A DNA stretch of 64,000 nt, taken from contig CACVBU010000209.1 in the NCBI GenBank assembly GCA_902728285.1, forward strand, positions 68,574 through 132,573. The letters are read 5' to 3'. The notes beneath the pieces were generated by a model that saw only the letters and a list, made by a program, of their open reading frames with translations, had not been told where the DNA came from and searched no databases. The position numbers and the translations under genes were made by a program. Each line of letters begins with the position of its first letter. Positions within the stretch are counted from its first letter, which is position 1. Below are positions 12,537 through 24,500 of this stretch, in pieces. The stretch is from Clytia hemisphaerica. Its lineage: Eukaryota > Cnidaria > Hydrozoa > Leptothecata > Clytiidae.

Positions 12537-13578
12537 AAATCTTTCGAAAGAGAACATTACATATTTAGTTCCAATTATTTATTTTCTACACATACAACTA
12601 TTTCGTTCAAATACAAATAGTTTCAGGGTACTTTTTTTTCGCCCTGGAAATCTTTTCTTTTGGAGGAAATCTACAGGGTCTTTGACGGGGGAGGGGGTGT
12701 ATGTCGATGTAAAAAAAATTAACGGTATTCGCAGTAAAATTAATAAAGGAATTTAGAAAAAATAAGTTGTTTGATTTTACTAAATTATTATGCTCTGAGT
12801 TTTGAATTTTATTTACACTGTAAAAGATTATTTAAAAATCATTAAAAATAAATTAGAATTAAGTTTTTTTATTTGAAATATATCTCAAAAAATTAGTGAA
12901 ATTTGTGCAAAAGATTTCTAGGGAGATCATAAAATAGGAAATAAAAGGGATCTAAGTACAAGTCCTTCAAAAAGTTAGCAGCAATCTCAATGAATACACA
13001 GGCAAGGTGTACAGCAATCAAAAATTAGTTTTCCATTTCCTTGAACCATGAGTCTTATAATGATTATTACACATTAAGACAAACCGTTCAAAGAGAGAGT
13101 TCTACTCATTAAGCTTCACTAGGGCTTATCCTCTCTGATCGGATACCAATTTTCGTTAGAGCATGATTGGAGTATCAATTTATTTCGATGATAATAGTTA
13201 ACTATACCTTAAAAAGGCCATTTAGAGAGCTTTTAGAAAGGAATCTTTATTTGCCAATCAATTCATTTTAAGAGCTAACTTTTTTAATCAATTGGAGCAA
13301 AGTGCAGAATTAAGAGACAAGAACAAAATTGGCATTTCGAATAAAAACGTATGAAAGATTTGCAATGTAACATACATACATTAGACTTCATAAGCGTGAA
13401 TTACAACTAAGACTACGGAGCCCTGCGGAGTCTCCATAAATCGAACACGCAAGGGGAATATAAATCTGTTCGAGTTAAGGAAATTTTCGAGTGATGGAGT
13501 AAGGTTTATAAAGCATAATTAACTGAAGGAACAATGAAGGTTGTTCGATTTATAGAGGTTCGAGTTTAAAAAGACTCT
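12537..13578. other. AT-rich non-coding stretch
   Basis: No gene seen. Around 13426-13560 there is a weak inverted pair built on TAAATCGAAC and GTTCGATTTATA, possibly a degraded element. Confidence 0.4.
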
Positions 13579-13732
13579 CAATAGCGTTCTCAGGGGTGTC
13601 GGATAATTTGTGTAGGAGATCACAATTTTGTTACGAAGTAATTCTTTTTTTAATGTTATGAATAGATAATTGTTTTATCATAAAAGTCTACTCTTCTACA
13701 TAAGTTTTCCGACACCCCTGAGAACGTTACTG
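13579..13732. repeat. Short MITE with GTTCTCAGGGGTGTCGG ends
   Basis: The arm GTTCTCAGGGGTGTCGG is exactly mirrored at the right end (CCGACACCCCTGAGAAC). The outermost bases are CAATAGC on the left and the complement of CAGTAAC on the right. Non-coding. Confidence 0.8.
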
Positions 13733-14280
13733 TGTACTATTTTGAACAAAATCGCAAAAGTTTTGCAATGCAACATACATTAGCCTTCATAAACGTGAAT
13801 TATAACACCAATCATCATTAATATAGTGACATTTATAAGTCGTTAAAATCACAATTAAAACATTGTTTCTCAAACATCATTAATTCGATAATTAGCAAGC
13901 ATCCCACGCCAGTAGCTGGCTTTGATTCCTAATTATAATACATTATCTCTGCCATTAGCGGTTTTCTTGGTATTCGACTAAGCGAATTTTAAGTGCTCAA
14001 AAAAAAATGCAGTAGTTCTTTCTCTTTCTCCATTGATTTTGACAAGCTGGATGAACCATTTGATTGAAGTTTTATGATTATTTGGGGTCCCAAACGATCT
14101 AATTTAATGGGATAAATTTTCGCGAAGATTAAGTTCCGCGGGGAAGAAGACAAGATTTTCACGATTTTGTGCCTTTTACTGTCAAATTGAACAACTCAGT
14201 TATTGAAAAACGCATAAAAATCTTTTTTGGAGCTGTTCAAAAATATTTCACGGATATAACAAATTTCCATTAAGACTTAA

Positions 14281-14729
14281 AGTCTGTCTCAGAAGTATGT
14301 GGACACTTTCGTTTTTTGACCTTTTTCTCGACACCCATTTATGCTATGTTAGAAAGTTATACACGTTGGAAAGATATTTCCAAGTAGAATAATCTAATTG
14401 ATAAGAGATTTTTGAAAAATTAAAAATTATGAAGGAAAATGAAGATAAAAAAATATTTTTTCTACTGTTTGAAATTATGACATCAGAATATTTAGAAACT
14501 TTAAACCTTGCCGATTTCATTTCAAATCTGTGTTCGGATTTTTCGTGGCATTCCTGGGTAAAAAGTCATAGCCCTTTGAAGTAGGCCTAAGGCGGCCAAA
14601 AATGACCAAAAACAGCAAAAGTGTCCAACTTCATGGTGCTATAATTTTCAATAACTTTCTAACATAGCATAAATGGGTGCTGAGAAAATGCTCAAAAACC
14701 AAAGCGTCCACATACTTTTGAGCCAGACT
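14281..14729. repeat. MITE flanked by TTAA
   Basis: Left arm AGTCTGTCTCAGAAGTATGT and right arm ACATACTTTTGAGCCAGACT are inverse. A second mirrored block built on CTATGTTAGAAAGTTAT lies further in. TTAA stands on both sides, which fits a piggyBac-type duplication but could also be a TA within palindromic ends. Confidence 0.75.
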
Positions 14730-15403
14730 TTAAATTTCGCAGATGACAAATAAATTCACGAAATCCGCGAAATTAATCACCGCGAAAATTTATCCCATTA
14801 AAAGTAATTCGAAAACTTATGTGACGTCACAGTTTATAAAAAATCCAAAAATAATCTATTTTCATAAATGCATATTGTAAATCGTCGTCCACATGACTAA
14901 AGTGCCTTAAAATAAGTGCCTTGGAAAATTGAAAATCTTTTAATTCTGTTTTGTTTTTAAGATTGGCCTTTTTGTCATATGAAAACATTGAATATTCTTC
15001 TGTATGACAAATGACGAATCTCAAATACAAAGGTGAACACCACAGTAAAATTTAAATTTTGTAAGGTACTAATTTTGAGATTGAGCATTAAGTTATGTGA
15101 ACGACGAAGTGTGGTATTTGAAGGTACTCCATTTAAAATGACATCCCTCAAGAAAAATAATGAAGCGCACGAACAATCAATCAACCAATTATCAAAACGT
15201 TTATGCCAGGTTTCATCACAGCTTTATTGCAATTGCAAAATGTTGTGTTTTTTGAAAATATTCAGTGCCAACCCATATGTCGACTTTATTCTATGCTTGT
15301 AAAAGTTATAATTGTAAGAACTCTCTTCAATGAGAAAGTTGGTTCCAGAATCCAGTCTAAATAATGCCATTGCCATAAAAACAAAATCAACAAAGAAACT
15401 CAC

Positions 15404-15550
15404 TCATTTGAAATTGATCCCACATCTTCGATTAAAATCCTGTTTACAAATCTCGATGTGACCATGTTCTTTGGAGTGCGATTCCAATAATAATCGATTT
15501 GGCGCACCATACTGTGCGTTACTTGTTACTGGTACTCTTCGTTGAGATTC
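15404..15550 (-). CDS. CFAP90: CFAP90-like exon 5 (C-terminus and stop)
   Basis: Acceptor TTTTTTGTAG precedes GAA TCT CAA. The exon encodes 48 residues beginning ESQRRVPVTSNAQYG and ending at TGA. It matches the conserved tail of the family. Confidence 0.75.
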   Translation of the reverse strand, partial: ESQRRVPVTSNAQYGAPNRLLLESHSKEHGHIEICKQDFNRRCGINFK

Positions 15551-18500
15551 CTACAAAAAACAAAAAAAAACCGACATCACCTTCCTATACAGATATCATA
15601 TTTAAAAACACTAGACTGATACAAGTTTTTTTATAAGAACATCCAAAATTTTTAAAGCCTTCGGATGTTCTTAGCATTTTCTTATTTTCACCAATTTTTG
15701 CCTATTTTTGCCTATTTTTCTAAGAAACCGGCTGTTTTAGAGTCGGCAAAGCCTTAAAATGTTCTTAACTTGTTCTTAACATTTCGGCCATCGAAGCCTT
15801 ATGTTCTTATATAGTTTGCTCTTATAAAAAACGTGTAAGCTTCTTCAGCTTTTTCATACCAAGCAAGGTAGGACGATTATCAACCCTTTACGGCTCCCTT
15901 GAGGAGATTGGTGATAAATTTACATGGAACTTTTTTGAACAGCATTTTTAAACTGCCTCTACAAATAAACCGAGAAGGTTCCCGCCAAAACTTAATTCAA
16001 TACGAGACAATATTTCCCTGAAATCCTGCTATTCATGAGTTGTGTTACCCTTCAAAAACTAAATTTTAAATATAAGGAATCCACACAACAAAAATAATAT
16101 TACTTTTCATACCTCTTTGTGTAAACTCAAACCGTGTTGTTTTGCGTGTAGACGATCGTCACGATGCAACTTTTGATTGTAGCCTTCAGTCATGTGATGA
16201 ACACGATCGTAAGCACTCGTCGAATTGTGCTAAAATTGTGAAATATAACAAAATTTAATTTCAGTGATGATATAATGGTACGAGCCCTCCCCATGGAAAA
16301 TGGGTTCCACTTATCGAGTTTCAAGCCCGAAGGGCTAGAGGCGAGACTCCTGGATGGGAAATGAAACCACTGATTTCCCATCAAGAACGCCCACGCATAG
16401 TTTTTACACAAACGCAGGATCGAAGCTTAATCAGGATCTATCGCTAGATTTCAAAAAATGTAGTCCTCCAAAACAAAGGAACCGCTAAATACAATCCGTC
16501 GTAATGATGCGTTTTGGATGTGAAGTAAGTGGCTTCAATTTCTCTTGCCTGAGAATAGTTAAAGTTTAGCCCTTCGGGCTTGAAACTCAAATGGTCCCAC
16601 TCCTTATAAAGTTGGAATTCCTCCTTTATCCAAGTAGGAATGCAAAGCGCTGTCCAAACACCGCTAGTTCTTAGCTCGAACTCGGAGCTCCAAGACAGGA
16701 GTCAAGTGCGAAACCACAACACCACTACGCCTTAATTTTAGTAGTCTAATTAAGCTTAAAAGTCTCAGTCAGAAAATAGACACACAACCATTTAGCCCTC
16801 CCTGACATTTAAATTTGTCATCAGATTGATTTTGAAATATTTATATATGTTTATGATCCAATGTATAGCAATGTGCCCTCCCGGTTATTACCATAATGGC
16901 TTTATGGCAACTCCTGAACTTGGGCACAGGATGTACGGTTTTTTTTATTGATATATATGTTTGTATCAATTTTCAATTTCCAGTAAGTTACTGGGAGCTG
17001 AGAGTAGGTGTGGCACTCCACCTCAGCATTCAACATCCCAGGTCTAGCGCAATGGAAAAAGAAATAGACTCCCTCACTCCCCTGCACTCCTGGCTCCGCC
17101 GACAGACACCAGATGAATATACTAACCAGAATCGAAATAAAGAGATTTTAACCTACCTTAGTGGTGATGTCAAAATAAGTGGTGGATTGTTTTTCATCTG
17201 ATGGTATGGAAGGTTGGTAGTTTGTTTGATGCATGAAATTGTTACTTTCTCTTAGTCCTGATGTCGTTTTTGATGGAACGAATGTCCTCTATAAGAATAA
17301 AAGTTAAAAGTGTTGTTAATCGAAGACAAATCAAAAAATTCCAAAGGGATATAAAACGTGTTCGGTTACCTCATTTTTAAATCTTGCTACACTTTTTTTA
17401 TAAGTAACTCCAATTTTTGGGTCAGGGCTAGGGTTGCTTAGCATTCTAGCTCATTTTCTGAAAATTTGCTTTTAACCATCCCTGATATTATACCCTATTT
17501 ATGCTTATTTGGTCCTTTACGGGATAGTGAAAAAAACTGGTCTATTTCAGGGCTGAAGCCTTACTTGGCTGTGTATGTTAATTGATTCTCAGAGGAGTTC
17601 ATAAGTTTTCTCCATTTCTGTCCATTTCATAAAGTTACACTTGAAGACTCATAATCACCATGGAAATGGTTCAAAACGAGGCAGTCGTTGTACTCAAATC
17701 AATTTATGAAAAGGCGTCTTTGAGAAGACAAACTTGTTTTTCATGGACCAAACTTGACTTTCAATAGCCAAAGCTGTCGAGACCTCAAATGGAAAAAATT
17801 CTGAGTAAATCAGATTTTTCAATATGTAAAGGCTTTAAAAACAGAAAACAAAAGGACATACCTCAACTTTCTTTAAGCCTTGTTTGTTGTAGTTCTAAGA
17901 CAGAAAAATATGATTAGAATGTATTTTAAAAATGAATTAAAAAAATTTAAAATAGGCTTAGAGGATTGTTATCATCTAAAAACTAGACGAATAAAAAACT
18001 TCCAACAAAAGATACTACTTGTCTCTCTAATTTAAATTACCAATCAAAGATTGTACTGTTTGAGAGCTTAAAAATCTAAATTATTTGGTTTATTTTGCTT
18101 TACTACGTATATAATGACTTCTTTTTTTTAATGAAAAAGAGCAACATTATGGTTTTGATGGGTGAAGGACTCCACCCGAAGCAAATTTCACAAAAGTCTT
18201 CTGATGTTCATTTTTGAACAGATGATTTTCGAAGTAGCAAGAATTGTCAGATTTTTATCTAATCCCATCTATTTTTCAAAGATTAATGATGCAGAAGCGC
18301 TTTATCAACTACTTGACTTGTGAGCAAAAAAATGCGCCGCAAAACTTCTAAAGGGATTTATGAAAAAATAAACCAGCGCTTTTTAATAAAATTAACACTA
18401 GATTAAACTATGAAAAATTATCTAAATGTTAAGCCATAGATGAAAAGATTTGAACCAAGCCAACCTAAAAAACTAATTTGAAGAGCAACTTTCCAAGAAA

Positions 18501-21500
18501 AAGATCTACGGGTGAGAACTGCACCACTGGATAGGCTACTTCCCGGAAATTTTACGGGAGCTCATACACCAACCCATTTACATGTGCAGAATTATTTTTA
18601 ATTTAGTGTGTAATCAAGGTCTTACAATCGAGGTGCTATCTCAGGAATTGAATAACAAATTTTGGTTGGTTTGTAAGCTGGATGCTGCACGTTAGTAATT
18701 GGTCATTTTGTTTCAATAAGCTTTTGATTTTTACTTAGTCATGGGATCTTCAACTTGATTCAGGTAACTTTCTCTTGTTGTTTCAAACATATGCCAGATG
18801 CCATATGCTGTTATTTCTGGATCCTTGATTTCCTAGTGTGACTGATTGATTGATCACACAAGAATTCAATTTCAAAATATAATGGAGATAATATCCAACG
18901 CTTTCCTTCTACTAGGTTCAGGAATGTGTTATTATCACCCCTAGTCATAAAAAAAGAGGGGGTTAATTGTTAAATCCAAGGAACGTGGTTACGGAATGTC
19001 TACATATATAAACACCAAAACAGCGAATCGTTTAGGGGTCTTCGACAAAATATTTCAAATTTTTTATCGACATTGCATTGGGCCAATAAGCTTCAGACCC
19101 ATTCCCCCCTTGCTCTTATCGGCTAAAATTTTTCAAAACCAACTTTTACATCTTCGAGAACACAATTTTCTCCAATCATGTGTGTCATTGCGTTGATCCC
19201 TCCTTCCCATAATGTCATCGTTTAATTTTTGTCTATTTGCACCAACATTGAGTTTGTTCATACCCGCATTGATATTGGTAGTCAAAATGAAAGTTAAAAA
19301 GACGCAATGAAGCAGAATGAAACAGTAGCAGGCTGCCCAATGAAAAAATAGTTTTTTTATCTAAGCTAATTCAAAACTGTATATTATACTTTTAAAGTTG
19401 CGAATTTGTGCACAAAGGTGAAAGCAAGTTAAATCGTATGCTTTCAGTGGAGTTTGTGGACGAAATCAGAAAGAAATTGGCTGAAAAGATTTTAGTCCCA
19501 ATACTTGTTTTTTTATTGGTATGTAGTTGGACCCCCACCCCCTTATCAGCCCAATGCCGATAAAAAATTTGAAAGTTTTTTGTCGAGAATCCCTTACTGT
19601 AATGTATTTTCAATTCCTGGACTCATAATTTGAAAATACATTTTTGCAACATTTTATTTTGCCGACTTTCTTTACTTAAAAATGACGCAAACAAAAGAAG
19701 TTATTTGCGATTGTAGACTTCATCATAAATACGGCAATCAAAAATATGTTCCATTTGGGTCCTAAGACATCTTCGTCGGTCGGTCGGTCGGTCGGTTATG
19801 TATCCAGAAAAAAAAATGATACAGCCATGCATAATTTTTAAAATATGCATGATACAGTAATTATGCAAGGCTGTATCATTGTTTCTATGCTGGAGTACAT
19901 AATTATTCAACATGGCTGCCTCTTTAAAAAAAGGTCTATCTTATGCCTCCATCTTTAATTTGCTAAACTAAATGTGCGCGTGCATGTGTTAACCTTAAAG
20001 TGACCCTTATTTTTGGCCCCCAGGGTATTGGCCCTACCGCGTTGCTGAATTTTGACATGAAAATTTCAATAAGGGTACATGAAAAAACTTGAACGGAACT
20101 CAATGTGGGTTAAGTAAACAAAAAATAATGATTCAAAGAAATGCTCCATTCGCCGTGCCCGCCATTATGGGAAAGATCCGAACCTGCGAACAGCGCCTAA
20201 AAAAACCCGACGATTTTACCGACTTTCCAAATCGGGTTTTCTTGTAAATAAACAGTCGGTCAGACAACCCGAACGCAACATATTTTTGATTACCGCCTAA
20301 TGCCAAAAGATTTATTCTTCAACTTTAAAAATAATCTGTGTTCCTTCTACACTTTTACCCCTGGATTGTTTTAGTTGTTTGGAAGAAACACGTATATGCT
20401 GAACCTGACTGACAAAAATTGCAATTACATAAATTATTGTTGAAGAACACATAAGGGGTCACTCACATATTGATGTTTCCTGCAACTAACCTCATTGTGA
20501 CGCAAGGGGGTGGGGGGGTCAGAGCCTATGACGCTAAGAAATTTCAACAGAATACTATATCGATTTTCAAACTTGTAACATTTTGTATTCCATCCTTCGC
20601 TACACCTGCCATCTTAATTCAAACGGATAAAATATAACAGAGATGATATCCAATACCCTTCAGTTACGTTTGTAGGAATATGTTATTATCTCCCTAATCA
20701 TAAAAACAGAGATACCGCAATAAAAAATAGATGGGCCGTATTTTGATATACAAGGGCCGCGCTGACAGACCGTCTACATAAATATGACAAAACAACGAGC
20801 CGTTTGTTTGGGGACAAACAAATGTAAAAGTCATAAGTCAAAACCACTTGTTTTAAACCATGCGAAACGAAGCACAAAAATCAATGTGGCTGGAATATCA
20901 ATATCTGTAATAGAGAAGAAAAATTACTTTCATCGATTTTTGGTATATTTATGTAAATGACGCTAAGTACAGTGGCGGCCTGTCAGGGGGTGCAGGGTGT
21001 GCAGTGCACCACCCAGAAAGATCTAGGAGGGGCGCCAAAAGAGCTTTTCAAGGGGGCGCCAAAATTTTGTTGATGTTTTGGGCAATTCGGCGCCCTTTGG
21101 CACGTTTATAGCGCCTTCTATGAGTACAATGTTAATTTTTTTCGTCTGCTGCGCTTTATTTTACCCTCTTGCATCCTTTCTCTTGAATTTTTTCAACACT
21201 TCTATAATATTGAATCAGAAGTAAGACAAGTGTTGTGTATCCACCAGGGGTTAAAGAAAATGTGCCGCCCTTATGAATTGGGCGTATGAGAGTGCTCTTC
21301 CGCGGCCTGCTAGAAATGTTTAATTGACGGATACGAAAGTCAGTTCTGATGGAAATCCAAGATGGCGGCTGTTGTTTCATTCGACATCTAAGTTTTGTTG
21401 CAAGAAGAGAAATTTAACATTATTTAGCAAACCCGATTCGAATCAAATTTATTGCTCACTTTCCCCTAGTTACAAATGCTCACCCCCAAAATGAGAGATT

Positions 21501-24500
21501 GCCAAAATAATCAAAACTTGTTGATTCTAGCTGTGGTTTTTGTGGTCTTATACTGACGAACTTCCTCCATTTTAGAAGATCTTTTAAGCTGTTTGACCTT
21601 TCTTACACCAAAATTTTTTGCCTGCTGCGCCAAAATTTAATGGAGAGTAAAGTAATTTTTCTGATAACAATTTTAGAAAGCAAAAAATATAGACTAAATC
21701 GACTTACTAGGTATAAAATTTCCATTTCAAAGATAAGGGGCGTTACTTTCAATCAGTCACTGCTCTTACAGTTTAATATTTTCACTTAATGATGGAGGGC
21801 GCAAATAAGGACAAAAATACCAAGGGCACCAATTTTCATAGTTTGCACCAACAAGAAAATTATGCCAGGCCGCAACTGGCTAAGAAAGGGGGTGGGGGGG
21901 TTCTTCAGATAGCGTCACAATGACGTTAGTTGCAGGAAAAATCGATATGATACTTTACTTTTTTTGATACTTTTTGAAGGCTTCTTTGTTCGTCTCAACA
22001 ATCATCCAATTTGAGAAATCCGATGATGGACCATGACTTTGATGCTATTTGAATCAGCTCTCCTAAGAGGAAAGTAATTCGGCAGCAGTGGCTCGTCCGG
22101 TAGTGAATTGAGAAAATGGTCCAATTGATGTTTAAAACTAGTTTTGGAGCAGTTTTTGAGGTTACGGATGGATTGTGGGAGGGCATTAAATAGTCTGGGA
22201 CCTTCTTCTGACAGGGAGTCTCTCCATATGTTTTTTTGCTTTATGTTCACCTCTTTTAGATGACATTTTCTACCCAGTCTCTGGTTATCGTAACTGAAGA
22301 TGCCACCTTTGTTTTCAGCATAGTTAAAATTTGGTACAAGCTGTTCTAGGATGCTCCAGGTGTAGATAATCCTGTATCTTTCTCTGCGCCGCTCCAGGCT
22401 GTATAGTTTAAGTTCTTTGAGCTTCTCCCAATAGTTGAGATGTTGAAGTGTAGGGATTCTATTCAGGTAAGATTTTTGAAGTGATTCCAGTTGTTGGATC
22501 AGATATCTTTTTGAAGGTGACCACAGCTGGGAGCAATAGTCAATGTGTGGTAGTACCAGTGACTTCCAAAGAGTTAGCATTACTTGACAATCTCTTGTTT
22601 TGAACGTTCGATGGATCCAAGCAATGATACTTTTGACTTTCTCGATCTGGTTTGTAATGTGTTTGCTGTATGTCATGTTAACATCCAGAGTGACTCCTAA
22701 ATCCTTCACGTCCATCTTGGTTTCGATAGGAGAGCCAGTGTCTGAGAGGTAACTTGAGTGTTCTTTCAGTTCTTCATTTTTTCCGTATTTAAGATGTTCA
22801 AACTTCAAGCCATTGAGCTGCATGTTGTTTAATGATGTCCATTGATACACCACATCAAGGTCGTTTTGTAGAAATTGAACATCAGTGTTATTAGAGATCT
22901 CCTTCATTAAACGTGTATCGTCGGCAAATGAAGATAGAAATGAATGTAGGATGTTAGTGTCAATATCTTGGATCATTATCAGGAAGAGAAGTGGACCAAG
23001 AACTGATCCTTGGGGGACGCCAGAAATGACTTCTGCTTTTTTGGAGAGGATGTAGTCAACAGATACTTGTTGGGTCCTACCGGTAAGGAAGGATCTGATC
23101 CATTGCAGTAATTTGCCAGTTATACCATTTCTCTCGATTTTATGGAGTAAGATTGTATGATCTACACGGTCAAATGCCTTGCTGAAATCAAGGTAAATAA
23201 CGTCAACGTTACGTCCTTTTTCAATGTGATGGATGAGTCGTTCTGTGTGCGAAAGAAGTTGGCTTAGACATGATCTTCCAGACCTGAATCCATGTTGATT
23301 ATCGTTAAAGAGGTCGTTTTTTTCTAGATGATTTTGTAGCCGTTTTCTGACAATCTTCTCGAAGATCTTTGTTACATGCGAAGTTAATGCTACAGGTCGA
23401 TAGTTTTCAGGTAGGCCTTGGTTGCCTTTTTTAAAGATGGGTGTGATGAAACTGGTTTTCAAAAGTTGAGGTGTGTAGCCTTTGTCAAGTATATTTCTCC
23501 AGATTAGAGAGAGAGGGGCCGCAATCTGTGACTTGACTTGTTTTAAGAAAATTGCAGGGAAGCCGTCAGGTCCTGCTGCAGCATTGGAGGATAAAGTGTC
23601 AATCTCCTCTATAATATTTTGTTCTGAGAAGTCGATATCACTTAGATTTGGTTGATTTTCGGTGATTTCTGGCAAGTTATAGTTGGGTAGTGGTTCCATA
23701 AAAACGGAGGTATATTGATCTTGTAGAATGTTTGCCATTTTTTGACTGTCATTTGTCAGTTGATTGGTTTTTGGATCCTTCAATGGTCCAACCTTCGGTT
23801 TGTGTTTTGAAAAGCGTTTTGCGTACGAATAAAAATATTTTGGATTGGATTTTATTTTCGAAGTAGCATTTGTTTCTTGGTTCTTTCTTTCATTGGAGTA
23901 TGATTCTTGAAGTTTAAGTTCAATATCGATAAGTTTTTGGTGAATCTTTTTAGTTGATTTCCTTTTCTTTAGCTTTAGGCGTTTTCGCATCAGCACTCTT
24001 CTATCTCTGGGTATAATGGTTTTTGTTGATTTCTTTGACATTCTTGAAGGGACTTGATTTTCAGTGATAACGTTTATGCATTTATCAAGAAAAGTATCAT
24101 ATTGTTCGTCTTGGTCTGAGATGGGGTTTAAAATAGCATGCCAGTCAATATTTAGTAAATCTTTTTTAATATTTTCCCAATTAATTTTGTGGCTGTGAAA
24201 ATTAAAATTGTCAAATTTGTTGTGTGAGGTTTTCTTGGTAAAATTTTTACAAGTTTTGTCGAAAGTCATATGGGTTGCAACTTGGACCATATGGTGATCT
24301 GAATGAATGGTAGGAGTGACTTGGTAGTCGAAAACCATATCTGGATTGTTTGTTAGTAAAAAGTCTAAAATATTTCCGTCTTTATGTGTTGGTTTATGAA
24401 TTGTCTGATTTAAGTTTAGGTGCATCATAAAATCTGTTAAAATATATATAAGCTGATTGTCACAGCTTTTTGTTTGTGTGTATGTATCGTTGATCAATGT

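Noticed and set aside
19775..19796. Short direct repeats considered as a CRISPR array
   Set aside because: It is a four-base microsatellite without spacers, in animal DNA.
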